DNA from: Condylostoma magnum
Lineage: Eukaryota; Ciliophora; Heterotrichea; Heterotrichida; Condylostomatidae
Direction: 5' to 3'
DNA length: 21,824 bases
NCBI GenBank assembly: GCA_920105805.1
Contig: CAKKTI010000372.1
Location: forward strand, 1-21,824
The position numbers and the translations under genes are program-made. Below, one piece after another: positions 1 to 10,371 of this stretch. The notes below the pieces were generated by a model, which did no database searches, had not been told where the DNA came from, and saw only the letters and a list, made by a program, of their open reading frames with translations. Each line of letters opens with the position of its first letter. Positions within the stretch are counted from its first letter, which is position 1.

Positions 1-2529
1 AATATCATTCCCATCATCACATCCTTATTAGCCTAAATTATAACCATCTCCACAAACCTCATAGCATTTGTCCTTTAAATCTTTAACTAGGTATTCATAT
101 TCAAAAGGATCTAAAGATCCTCCAAATCCTGTAAAGTGATTACACTCATAACAATCTCCATCGAATAAAATCTTATCATTTTCACACTCTGAGCAATAAA
201 CTTTTTCGTCTGTGTATTCACAAGATAGACAATACTCTGGACATTAATGACATTGCCTATTATGAGGATAGTGTTATACTGGACAATAGCATAATTTGTC
301 AATTAATATAAATGTCTCATTACACTCTGTGCATCATAAGGGATTATAACATTCTTGACAGTTATCTGGACATGGACTGCACATTAAAGGTTCTAAATAA
401 TTTTCAAATTCATTACATGCTGGTATACATTTATTTGAAGTAGGGCAAAATAGGCAGTGATTGTAGTTGCATGTACTACTAAGCTCCTCTAAAATCTACA
501 ATTAGCTTCGCTTATTTAATTGAATATTTAGATAAATTATCCACCCTTCAAACATCCCAATGTCCACATTCCAATTTTAGCTACTATAAACAATATTTCC
601 TAAGTCCTATTCTTAAAATTAATCATTACATCACAACTAATTGACATAAGATTCTTTAATTGTATCGTAGAACCTTTAGAACACAACATACTAATAAAAG
701 TATCTTTCTACCTATAAGTTATCAATATATTCTTTGAAAATCTCGAATGATATTTCATGTTCTAGGCCATCTTATACCCAAATACTTTTAAGGAACATGC
801 GATCTTGGTCTCTAGTAAATATTAAGTTCCATTAAAAAGTAGATTCCCCATCTAAGTAAAACTTGATAATTGATCCAACATCTATAGGCCTTACTCAAAG
901 ATAAATTTAAAATCGGTTTAAATCTTCAGTAAAATAATTACTGCTTACGTTATAAAGCTTTAACTTATAAGTATTATCAAAATAAAATCCTTTACTATTA
1001 TCACACTTAGCATCAACTGTTAGATCAGTTTGTATATCGACTGGCTTTAGCCTAGTAAACTGATAATCTAATTTAGGATTGCTGCATTAAAATCTAAACG
1101 CAGTTTTATACTAACTTTCAGGTTCACCACAGAACAGATCATTACTATCAAATTGACTAAAGGCGCATTCAGATGGTTATAATCTTCCATTAATAGCGGT
1201 TGTATTGCAATTTTGACACATTGATTAAATATCTGCGCAATAGTCGCAATAAGGATGACAAATTCCGCAGTAGTTTGATAATGCCTCTCATATATTGCTT
1301 TGGTTCTGGTATTATTACACAGTCATTTAATCAAATTACTCATTATATTCTCAACTCCGCCAAGTTTCTAACTCCTAGTAACTTATATATAAAATCTTTA
1401 AATTAGATGTAGGATTATTGTTCTCATATTGCATATCGTAAAGTGTATTAGGTATTACCAACGATGGATTGATAGAAAATACCTCCTAATTCCTTCCGCC
1501 GAATTAATTAGCTGCCATTCTCAATTCAAAGTTATTAAAATCAAAAACAGCTTCAAAAAGAGTGTATAGTTTCATTGTTGATCTGAAATTGCAAATTTCG
1601 GTGCCTCTTATGTATACTAGAATGTGCCTCTCATCTTATATAAATATCTTAATTTATTCAGTGCCCGTATCATTTTAAATAAGTTTGATTTACCATTATG
1701 ACATAACTTCCCCGTTAAGATAAGCTGCTATTACTAATATGTTTCCGTACTGCTCGTTAAGATACTTGTTGGTGTTTTAGATGTATATATTTTAACTGAG
1801 TGCCCTAGTTTCTACTAGAAAGTTTTCAGACGTCAGGATATAAAAGGACTTTTACCTTGGAGTATTCCCTAAGACGTTGAATTGCAGATATAAAGTGTAG
1901 TCTGATTAGGTTTTTATACAATCCTACTTTAATATTTGTAAGTTTTGGACCGTGCCATCATAGGAATATGTCTAGCTTCCTCCAACTAGCAAGAAGTTAC
2001 CAGTTTTTAACAACATTGAGTCCTGTTGTATTGCTTATGAGTTTTCCCAAATAGTAAAGTCACTTGTTGCTATAAATAAGTATATGAGATTGTTTAAGTA
2101 GTTAACACTTACTAAAACATTTAATCATTGCCTTTTGATTCCTTATAGCCCGTTTAATAGAGTTTGTTCTATTATTACAGAATTAGGGCCATTTTTATAC
2201 TCGAATTTTAGCTTATCTTGGCTAGAGTTTATGAGGACACCGAGATAATTAGTTGTTATGTCTGTTTAGCTATCTGATATTGCTAAAACTAGTTGATATT
2301 ATTGCGAATAGCCTGGAAAAAATCAGAAAGAAAGGCTGTAGTCATAGATATCTGGATCTGGTACATAAAGTCCTTGATGGGTAATTTGAGTCATAAATGT
2401 ATAGTCTATTTCTATTGAATTATACTCACTCAAAGACTGGTCGTAAGAAGAGTACGAGAATACATCGTTAAGTCTATTTACTGTATAGAATAATTAGTAA
2501 GCGTTACAGACGAGTAGAAGAAATACCAT
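1..2529 (-). CDS. Cysteine-rich LamG/furin-like/DUF4215 surface receptor, 3'-truncated by the window edge
   Basis: This frame runs 843 codons without interruption when TAA/TAG are read as Gln and TGA as Trp; the C-terminus lies outside the window. The start ATG at 2529 follows an A-rich stretch and opens with a hydrophobic signal-like segment (MVFLLLVCNAYQLF). Residues about 40-420 are beta-rich and resemble concanavalin/LamG-like lectin folds. Cys clusters begin near residue 423 (HPYCDYCADIQSMCQNC). A dense furin/EGF-receptor-like Cys region occupies about 685-815, followed by a DUF4215-type motif (CGDGYNLGQQGCDDGN) at the edge. The architecture matches the plus-strand gene at 3737, including a shared Cys-x2-Cys...GFG segment just before CGDG, so the two are paralogues. 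I infer a secreted or type-I surface protein, probably with a multi-pass tail like its paralogue. Ligand unknown. Confidence 0.85.
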
Positions 2530-3257
2530 TTTAATTATAAGTTTGCATTAGTTAGATGAAAAAGTTAGGCTTATTAAGTGTAATCGAATTTAGAGGGATA
2601 AATATGTCACTATAATTAGTATTGAGATTCTTAATCGTTTAATTTAGGGATAAAGTATATAGGGATTGGGTTTGATTAGTTAGTTAATAATAAGAGTAAA
2701 ATTTGTTTATTCACCAGGGCAACAAAAATAGTACATTATTTGAAGCCAAAATAATAGTAAAGCTTGATAATTAGATCATTTTGTCATACTTACTTTATTC
2801 ATTTAAAATAGCACTTCTATTATAGGTACTAATTTACCCATTTATTAGGCTAATTAGAGCTTTCTATTCACTATCATTACAAAGCTAGCCACTTATTGAT
2901 TTACAACTATTAGCTCTTTATATTTTATAACTTAGTAATTACTTATACAACTTGTGTACTATGTGTTACTACTCCATAAATTAGAACATTGTCTCTTACA
3001 ATCTATATTTATATAGTAGAATTAGGTCATTATTGGGTATAATCTGAAGATACTTTCATTAAAAGATCCGTAATTAATTTACAGATATTCACCAATTGCT
3101 AATTAAATAGCTATATTCTCGAAACCCATATTAAATAAGGAAGTAGAAACATATTAGAAGCTTTAATCCTCTATTGATTGATTTAAAACAAACGGAATTA
3201 CTAGAATTCATTTTATACATGATTTTTATGAATTTTGGCATTGTATCAAGCCAAAAT

Positions 3258-3272
3258 AAGTAAACTTATTTT
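3258..3272 (+). repeat. AAGTAARCTTATTTT motif, copy 1
   Basis: AAGTAAACTTATTTT lies about 465 bp before the receptor start at 3737. A 14/15 match is at 3461-3475, and a weaker match at 3539-3559 shares the flanking ATAAGTAAACTT and TTGATAAAG. The core is nearly palindromic (AAGT..ACTT). It could be a regulatory site, but simple AT-rich chance is possible. Confidence 0.3.
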
Positions 3273-3460
3273 GATAAAGTAGAAAGGATTAGTACAAAAC
3301 AAGTAATTATTTATTGAGTTTAATTTTCTTGGAAGAGAATAATCAACGTAACTGTAATATTTCAAATAACTGGAGACATGAGCCAATTGCAAAGCAGAAA
3401 ATATTTAAAGATTGTAAATATATACTCATAAGATATTAAATAGCCTTTTGATAATTATAC

Positions 3461-3475
3461 AAGTAAGCTTATTTT
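3461..3475 (+). repeat. AAGTAARCTTATTTT motif, copy 2
   Basis: AAGTAAGCTTATTTT differs from the copy at 3258 by one base and contains the palindrome TAAGCTTA. It lies in the same spacer and the same orientation. Confidence 0.3.
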
Positions 3476-3536
3476 ATTAGCTATCTAAGCAGAGATTTCA
3501 TAGGACTAAAATTGGATAAATAAACAATTAGGGATT

Positions 3537-3559
3537 ATAAGTAAACTTTATTGATAAAG
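3537..3559 (+). repeat. AAGTAAACTT motif, copy 3 (diverged)
   Basis: It begins ATAAGTAAACTT and ends TTGATAAAG, like the 24-bp stretch at 3256-3279, with a small difference in the central T/A run. It is the copy closest to the receptor start at 3737. Confidence 0.3.
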
Positions 3560-3736
3560 GTGGGTTCAATACTTACAAAAAGATGTAAAATAAAGGTATT
3601 TAAATAATTTTATAAACTCCGATTAAATTCTGCTCTAATCATAACTTATCTAATTCTCAAAAAATAGCATAAATTACTTTGCCCTTAATATTTAGTTAAC
3701 TAATTACAACCTTGTTGAATAATTCCTATAATAAAA

Positions 3737-6700
3737 ATGTTTTCCCTTGTATTATTTTTGATAGCAGGTACAATGACTAACCCAATTCAGCTTTTGCCTA
3801 GAAATAAAGCTGTTTATTCTGATGTTGATATTTAGGAGGCTTAATATAAAGGATAAGAAATAACCTTTAATCTTGACATGGTACAGGAAACTAACTACGA
3901 TGCAAAATTTGCTTTCTCGTTTTTGTATCGTATGAATAATTTAGTATCATAAGAAATTATCATAGTGAATATCAACAACTTATTTACTGTAGGGCTCAGA
4001 TATAAATAAGCTAAAAATAAACTGTAGCTATGATTTAATTCAAAATTGATTTTTGACGCGCCTAATGAAATCACTTTAAAGTTTTGATTATCTATTTCCT
4101 TGTCTATTTAAGATAGATAAATAACGCTCTGTTTTATGCTGTAAAGTGACCCTTATTGCTATGATGTTGAAATTGAATCACACATTCCAAAGCAATGAGA
4201 TTATACAAAAATGCAAATTGGGGAAAATTTGGAAGGAGTTATAATGGACTTAGTTTTTCATCCTTTTGAGCTAATAACTGAGCAAAAACTTCTTATTGAA
4301 GCTGAAAAAAGATTTAATTGTTAAAATATTGACTGGGAAACACCATTATGTGGTTAATTTTATTTTCCTATATAATATAGAGATATTTAGGCACAAAGTC
4401 ATACAACAGTTATTCAGGAATTTAAGCCAGCTAATAAGAAATATTTGGAAGATTAACTTGATGATTATTACACTGGAGAGTTTACAATATCAGGCTTTTT
4501 CAAATAAATTTAGCTTTAAGATAATGATATTATACTAGGCTTGAGAGTTAAAAGCATATGCTAATTTAATGTAGTTTATGCATCTGCCTAATCAGAACTT
4601 TAGGGTAAAATATAAGATATATCAAATTGTTAGGTTACAATTGATACTGAAACAATCACATCAGGATCTCCATTAGAGAGCGTAACCGTAAATGAATGAT
4701 ATTATCTAGCTATTGGAATAAAACAAAACATAATGAAAATCAGTCAAATTAATTAATCAACTTCATAATACAATTGACAAGAGTATAACTTAATCCACCC
4801 GTCAACTGATAAATATCCAAATGAAAGAACAAACTTTTGAGTTAAAGGGGAAGGATCTGAATATGGAGAATTAAGATTTTATCCTAAATTTTTGAATTAA
4901 AGTGAAATTGAAGATATCCGTAATGAAGGCTTTGGACTTTATAATGCAAATGAAGATCCTATAGGAACAATTGTTGAGTGTGATAATGGCTATATTATAT
5001 TAAACGGATCTTGTAGCCAATGCTATGAAACTTGCTATACTTGTACATAAGTTTCGTATAGACACTGTAGTTAATGCAATCCAGATTATTTTATGTAAAG
5101 CTTTGACAGTATTTGCATGAGAAGTTGCCATTGGTGGGAATCTACATAAGTTGAATGCTAAGGTAGCTATTATCCTTTACTATTCAAATATTTTAACAGC
5201 TAGTTAGAAAGTGAAAATTTCAGTACTTAGCTTTTCAATTAGGCAGTAACTCTTCCTGCATAGGGCATCAAACTAAATTAAAACTCATATTTAAAAATAG
5301 TAGACTCTTAAAATAAAAGTCCTGGTTTAACTCTAGATTACTGTATTAGAACTATTTTCAAAACTCTTCAAAATGGGAAAATATTTGAAATTATTGAGGA
5401 TTAGCAAAGTTTATTTTGCATATATATCGATTGGAATGGTAAAACACTTGAAGTTAGTATATAAACTTACGGATATGCAGGATGGGATTTTAGCAAATAG
5501 GAAGTGATTGATAATGTTTATATAAATGATTGAATAGTATTAAAATTTTGCTATTCATATCAGGATCAGAAGATTCAATTATAAGTCAATCAGCAATTAT
5601 TCTAGTATGTAATGTTGGCACCTTTAATAGATTTCGGTACATCATAGCATCAATTTGGGCAGAATCCATTCGAAGGTATTATCTTTTCAATTGAGTATTT
5701 ATCCTACACGCTTTAATCAGATTTATATCATGAAGACACTAGATGTTTCTTTGAACTAACATAACATAGATACTAATGCCCGTCTTCATGCTAGTAAACC
5801 ACAGATGATTGCTCATATTGTTAAGAAATTACAGAATTTTGTACAAAAAGCGAATGTTATATGATAAAAGCCTTTGGATAAGATGGAACTTTAGACTATT
5901 GGGTGTAATCTAGCTACTTTTAGGAGTTTATTACACATAATTGTATAGAAATATGCGGGGATGGCATTTATTTGGGTATGCTTGAATGTGACGATGGGAA
6001 CATTAACAGTATGGATGGGTGCAATGAAAATTGCGAGATTGAAGAAGGATTTTAGTGCTAAAGTGAGATGCATTAACCTTCCATCTGTGAGCCAAATACT
6101 GATATTCAAATTACAATTGATTATATTGGGTTCTAGCACAATAAAATTGTATTAAGAATACTAAACGCATCAAATTATAGCATTTCTATCTAATAAAAAA
6201 CATTTGAGTGATTATAAGATTAGGAATTAATCTATTTAACAATAGACGAAATGATGTATGAAGAATTTATTATCGAATTCGAGTTTGAAGCCTAATAAAA
6301 TATACTGATTAATGTCGATCCTAGATGCAATAGGTTTGATAAGCATTGCTATGAGTGTATTGAAGACTACACATTGCTAGATGGTCAATGCTGATGTGTA
6401 GGTAATTCAATATCAGATCAATGGCATAGATGCATTTCCTGTGGAGAAAACTTCTTTGCTACTAATAGTTAATGCATTTGCTAATACGGATATTTTATCG
6501 ACTAAAACAACGATTGTATAAAATGTAAAGAATATTGCAAAGGCTGCACTGAATAGAATTACTGCACTGAATGCTATGAAGATTATTTACTAATAGATAA
6601 CAATTGTGTTTAATGCGAGTGGTTTGAGGGCTTCGGGAATCATTGAACAGTATCCCTAGATTCACTTTAGCAGAATGCAATTGATTAATTGTTAGCAAAG

Positions 6701-8272
6701 TGTGAGGAAATATGCGGAGACGGTATAATGATTTAGCAATAATGTGATGATGGAAATTTAGCTAATCTAGATGGATGTAGTTCTTAGTGTAAGATTGAAG
6801 AGAGTTTTAAGTGCTCTGCTTTTGGTTGTAGTAACTAAGAAGTAGAATCCTCTATAAATTACATTGAACTTAAAGATGAAACTTATTTACTTCACATTTA
6901 ATTCAGCTCTATGATAGTTTATGTGAAATATATAGATATAACTATTCAAATTGATGATGTTTTATTTAGCTATGATGTTGATTATGATGGTATGGATTTT
7001 AATCAAATAAAATTATTCTTAACTCCTGAGACTAATGTAAAATAAGGTTAGGATGTGTATGTTTAAGTTAACACTGTGCTGAAAGATTAATATGGATTTG
7101 AGACTTAAAGATAATACCATACAAATCTAGAAGATGCGTATAAAGACAGTTTTACTTAAACTATAGAAAATGTGAATTAATCTAATTAGTATTCCTTGCT
7201 AGGTGGAATTGGATTAGGATTTGCATTATCCTTCTGTGGTATTGGGCTAAATATGGGAGCTTTATGGTCCACAGTTGAGCTAATGCAGATAATCTATTAT
7301 TTTCTCTTTCTAAACACTTAAAAATCAGAAGCTTTAAAGAGTTTTCTAAGAGGGCAATCTATGGTTACAAGTAAATTCCTTCCTAATTTATCATATTGAA
7401 TTGCTACTGATGAATAAGGAATATATATTAATAATAACTTTGAAGAAGAAGAAATAAGCACGGATATAATATCAAATTAAGGCTTTCTAATAACACTAGT
7501 AATTATTGCTATGGTAATCTCAATGATAGGGATTCTGGTATGTGAGTAGTGGGATCGAGTAAAAGGCCTACTAAAATAACTCTTTTTTGTAGTAGTTATT
7601 AGAACAGTCTTTTCATCCTTTATGCCTTTATATTTTGGAGCTGTGATATAATTCTATGACATATAGTTCCAAGACTCTACCTCTATAATATAATATGCTT
7701 TACTATCAATAACACTTACCTTTCTCATATTCCTAATCTATGTTTCAATCTGGATTATATATAGAAAAAGTGAAAGCCATAGTAATTATGAGGAACTTTA
7801 TTAAGATTTTAAGCAAAATCAAGGGTTTTAGATAGGATACTGTACATTTTAGATGATTAGAAGGGTTTGCTTTATTAACTCAGTTGTTTTTCTATAAAAC
7901 CCGAAATATTAATTCATTGGCCTTTTTACTACATAGCTCTTATTTCTATTATCAATAGTTATTATAAAGCCATATGAGAGGAAAGTAATAGGACACTTCT
8001 TAAATTATTTGCAGGAGCTAGTGGTTCTGATAACTATCATTTTATTTATGATTACTGATAAGCTATAATTATCAACCGAGTAAAATGATTAAGTTAACAA
8101 AGGTATTTTGATATTGTTATAGTCTTTAATTGCTTTTCAGATGCTAATGTTTTAAATAAGCGCAATATATCAAGTTGTCAAAAAAATAAATCGGAGATTA
8201 TGCAAGAAGAAACAAGATAGTGTAGATTAGGCTAAAACTTTTTAATTCAATATTTTACTCTGGAAAGCATAA
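3737..8272 (+). CDS. Cysteine-rich LamG/furin-like/DUF4215 receptor with multi-pass membrane tail
   Basis: About 1,511 residues in one frame with many internal TAA/TAG (Gln) and TGA (Trp) codons. The start after AATAAAA opens with a signal peptide (MFSLVLFLIAGT). Residues about 20-400 look LamG/lectin-like. A Cys cluster follows at about 413-470 (CSQCYETCYTC), then a second lectin-like stretch at about 470-660. DUF4215-type repeats lie near 740 (CGDGIYLGMLECDDGN) and 993 (CGDGIMIQQQCDDGN), with furin-like Cys repeats between. From about 1150 there are roughly seven hydrophobic helices, beginning LLGGIGLGFALSFCGIG. This matches a large ciliate family of surface proteins; signalling or adhesion is an inference. 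The stop is uncertain: TAG 8228, TAA 8243, TAA 8270 and TGA 8411 are all possible. I chose 8270-8272 because charged-residue coding character fades there. Confidence 0.87.
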
Positions 8273-8843
8273 TTTTGCTATAATATAACTTCTTTAATTG
8301 GAATGCCTTACATCCATTCAACTTTATTATAGCATAAAATTATCAAAATATAACATACAATTAAATAAGTTTATCCATACTAGCCTAAAAAAATCTGTTT
8401 ACTTATCTTTTGATATTTTAAACCTTAAATTTGCATATCTTATAGATTGTCTGAAAGATTTTGATAGATTCAGTAGATAAGTCTCTAGCATAAATTATCT
8501 TTATAAATGATTGAATAAGTTTTATTTGATTACCATTGAAATTTAATGACATAAGCTAATTCTAGTTTTATTTGAATAGGCTAGAAAATATTAGATTTAA
8601 TTTAGATCTATAACTATAAGTAAATCATACTATATGTAAACAGTTTTAAATACTATCATCACGTTTTAAAGATTTGTACCTAAATTTTAAATTACAAGTA
8701 CAACTAAATAATAACCAATAGATAAACAATTTGTTAATTATCTTTTATACTCACATACCTCATCTCTAAAAGCTTCAATCACCAAAATTATAATTAAATA
8801 AGCTACTTAATAAATAACTCCTCTCTCCTACTAATTAAAAAAT
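8273..8843. other. Spacer after the receptor gene
   Basis: About 570 bp of AT-rich sequence with no supported gene or RNA. The first 140 bp could still belong to the receptor if its real stop is the TGA at 8411-8413. The remainder should hold the promoter of the gene at 8844. Confidence 0.5.
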
Positions 8844-9347
8844 ATGCAGGGAATCAGAAACTCACCAAACCTAAAACAAACATATAGATAAATCCTAGAG
8901 CAAGGCTAAGTGCCTAAAAGACGATACTAATCCCTTGTAAGTAGAACTAGAAATCCCTAATACAACGAAGTCCACAAGCAACAAGACGTAACACGTTATA
9001 ACGCAGCTAATTAAATCGTTACTCATTACACCAATTACCCTCAGAGAACAGGAACACCTATAAAATCGCCTAGAACAGCATCAGTTGGAGCTGTCAAAAA
9101 CTGCTAAAAATCCTCTAGAGAAACCTTTGTAAAGAATCTAATGACCAGAAACATTGTTGATAAGTCAGTAACTTAAACTTTATTCAAGAATGCCATTGAC
9201 GCTCCTATTCGCACATGGATATAAAAACCGAATATAGTGGTGCATCATCCTGGTAAGACTTCGTTTGTTATGAATGACTACCATTCCAGAGAAACTAATC
9301 CAGGATTCTCAAGAAACGAGTTTGGAGGAAGAGTGTTTACAGGTTAG
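8844..9347 (+). CDS. Short basic orphan protein
   Basis: A 167-residue protein starting at an ATG after AAAAAAT. It is rich in Arg, Lys, Asn, Thr and Gln, with many Pro-Arg and Thr-Pro pairs (RTGTPIKSPRTASVG), and has no membrane segment or signal peptide. The C-terminus reads VVHHPGKTSFVMNDYHS, then FSRNEFGGRVFTG, and is followed by tandem TAG TAA (9345-9350). Continuing the frame would run antisense through TFIIE-alpha with no TGA near, so TAG/TAA is taken as the stop. Its low-complexity, PG- and FGG-containing style recalls small microtubule-associated ciliary proteins, but I do not recognise the family. It converges on TFIIE-alpha with only about 9 bp between the stops. Confidence 0.75.
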
Positions 9348-9356
9348 TAATATATT

Positions 9357-10319
9357 TCACAAAAAGACCTTCCCAGCTCTATACTTCTCAAAATATACTT
9401 GAAACTCTTAGGAACTCATCTGAATTTGATGCTTTTGCGTAACTTCGTCTATTGGAATCTGTTGCCCTTGCACTTATACCATAACTAACTCCTGTTAACT
9501 GTTTTCAAGCTTTCGTCTCTTTAAAGGTCTGTCCATTCTTTAGTAAAACTTGATTAAATCGTTATTTTCAGGCACATATGATGGTTTTTACTCCTATATT
9601 TCATTACTGGGAAACACTATCTCTATTCTACTATTAGACCCAGTCATTACAGGTCCCCCAACAGTGTCTCGATCATGTCTACTGTAGCTTTGGACTCTAC
9701 TGTTCTCAGAATCGTCGTAGTTAATTCCGAAAAAGTAGGGAGGAAGGCTGACATACTGGCATTCTTGCAATTTCTATTCAATTGGCTACAGTAACTGCAT
9801 AGATTAAGAGTAAAAATCTCTAGCTGTCTTTGACTCCTCTTTTGTATATATTACCTTTGCATCCGGGCATTTTAAGCATTTCATAGTTGGAACAACATCT
9901 TCAAAGACAAAATTAGATTTGCAATTTGGACATTGGAACTAACTTTTCTCAGCATCTTCTAGCTATTGGTTTAATTGCCTTTTTAATTGTAGCATTCTAT
10001 ACTTGATTACATTTTTTATATCGTCATTGAATCTTCAAAAGACTTACTTTCCTGTGTCTGGGCCTCTATTAAAAATATTTCCTCCTTTCTCGTCCTGTCG
10101 TCTGTCTTTCTTGCCTAGATTTTATGCTAAGATGCTGTTTTGCTTTAGTTATTACAGTGTTTGGCGGATTTTAGCTATAGGAAGATTCATCTCATCTGAC
10201 ATCTTGTGTTCCTCGGCACTGCGTGTGTGAAGGATGTAGTCAATTATTACTATCGCATAATCGTCGTGAAAGGCCCTGATTAGCATTCTTATTAAGTCCT
10301 CGAAGTATTTGACTGACAT
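9357..10319 (-). CDS. GTF2E1: Transcription initiation factor IIE subunit alpha
   Basis: A 320-residue TFIIE-alpha, a general RNA polymerase II factor that helps recruit and regulate TFIIH at promoters. Residues about 1-110 form the family's extended winged helix (MSVKYFEDLIRMLIRAFHDD, later MSDEMNLPIAKIRQTLQQL). The usual aromatic strand before the helix NVIKYRMLQL appears as VFWRF, its Trp encoded by TGA at 10037-10035. A C4 zinc ribbon follows: Cys130, 133, 148 and 151 (CPNCKSNF...MKCLKCP). The tail is acidic/Gln-rich and shorter than in animals, closer in size to lineages with reduced tails. It ends at TGA 9359-9357; reading on would run antisense through the 8844 gene. The start is the first ATG, 52 bp downstream of the K+ channel stop on the same strand. 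Confidence 0.9.
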
Positions 10320-10371
10320 AATAATAATGGTGGAATAAGGATTTAGTAGGGGTGTATTTTTGAGCCCATAT

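Larger units (their letters stand above)
2530..3736. other. 1.2-kb spacer between divergent receptor genes
   Basis: No gene is supported here. All frames are open under this code, so openness means nothing. In the most protein-like frame G is about equally common at all three codon positions, whereas the flanking genes strongly favour G at position 1. It must hold the promoters of both receptor genes. I found no tRNA B-box or other RNA gene. A short repeated motif upstream of the plus-strand gene is listed separately. Confidence 0.6.

Noticed and set aside
3541-3575. GGTTCAATAC stretch as a tRNA B-box
   Set aside because: There is no matching A-box, acceptor stem or anticodon arm around it.
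2640-3660. A roughly 330-codon plus-frame in the divergent receptor spacer that reads like protein
   Set aside because: All frames are open under this code, and G counts at the three codon positions are about equal, unlike the flanking genes.
5891-6155. Short open frames on both strands
   Set aside because: They overlap the CGDG/CDDGN repeat region of the receptor in other frames.
10003-10230. Plus-strand standard-code open frame
   Set aside because: It is antisense to the TFIIE-alpha winged-helix region and has no recognisable domain.
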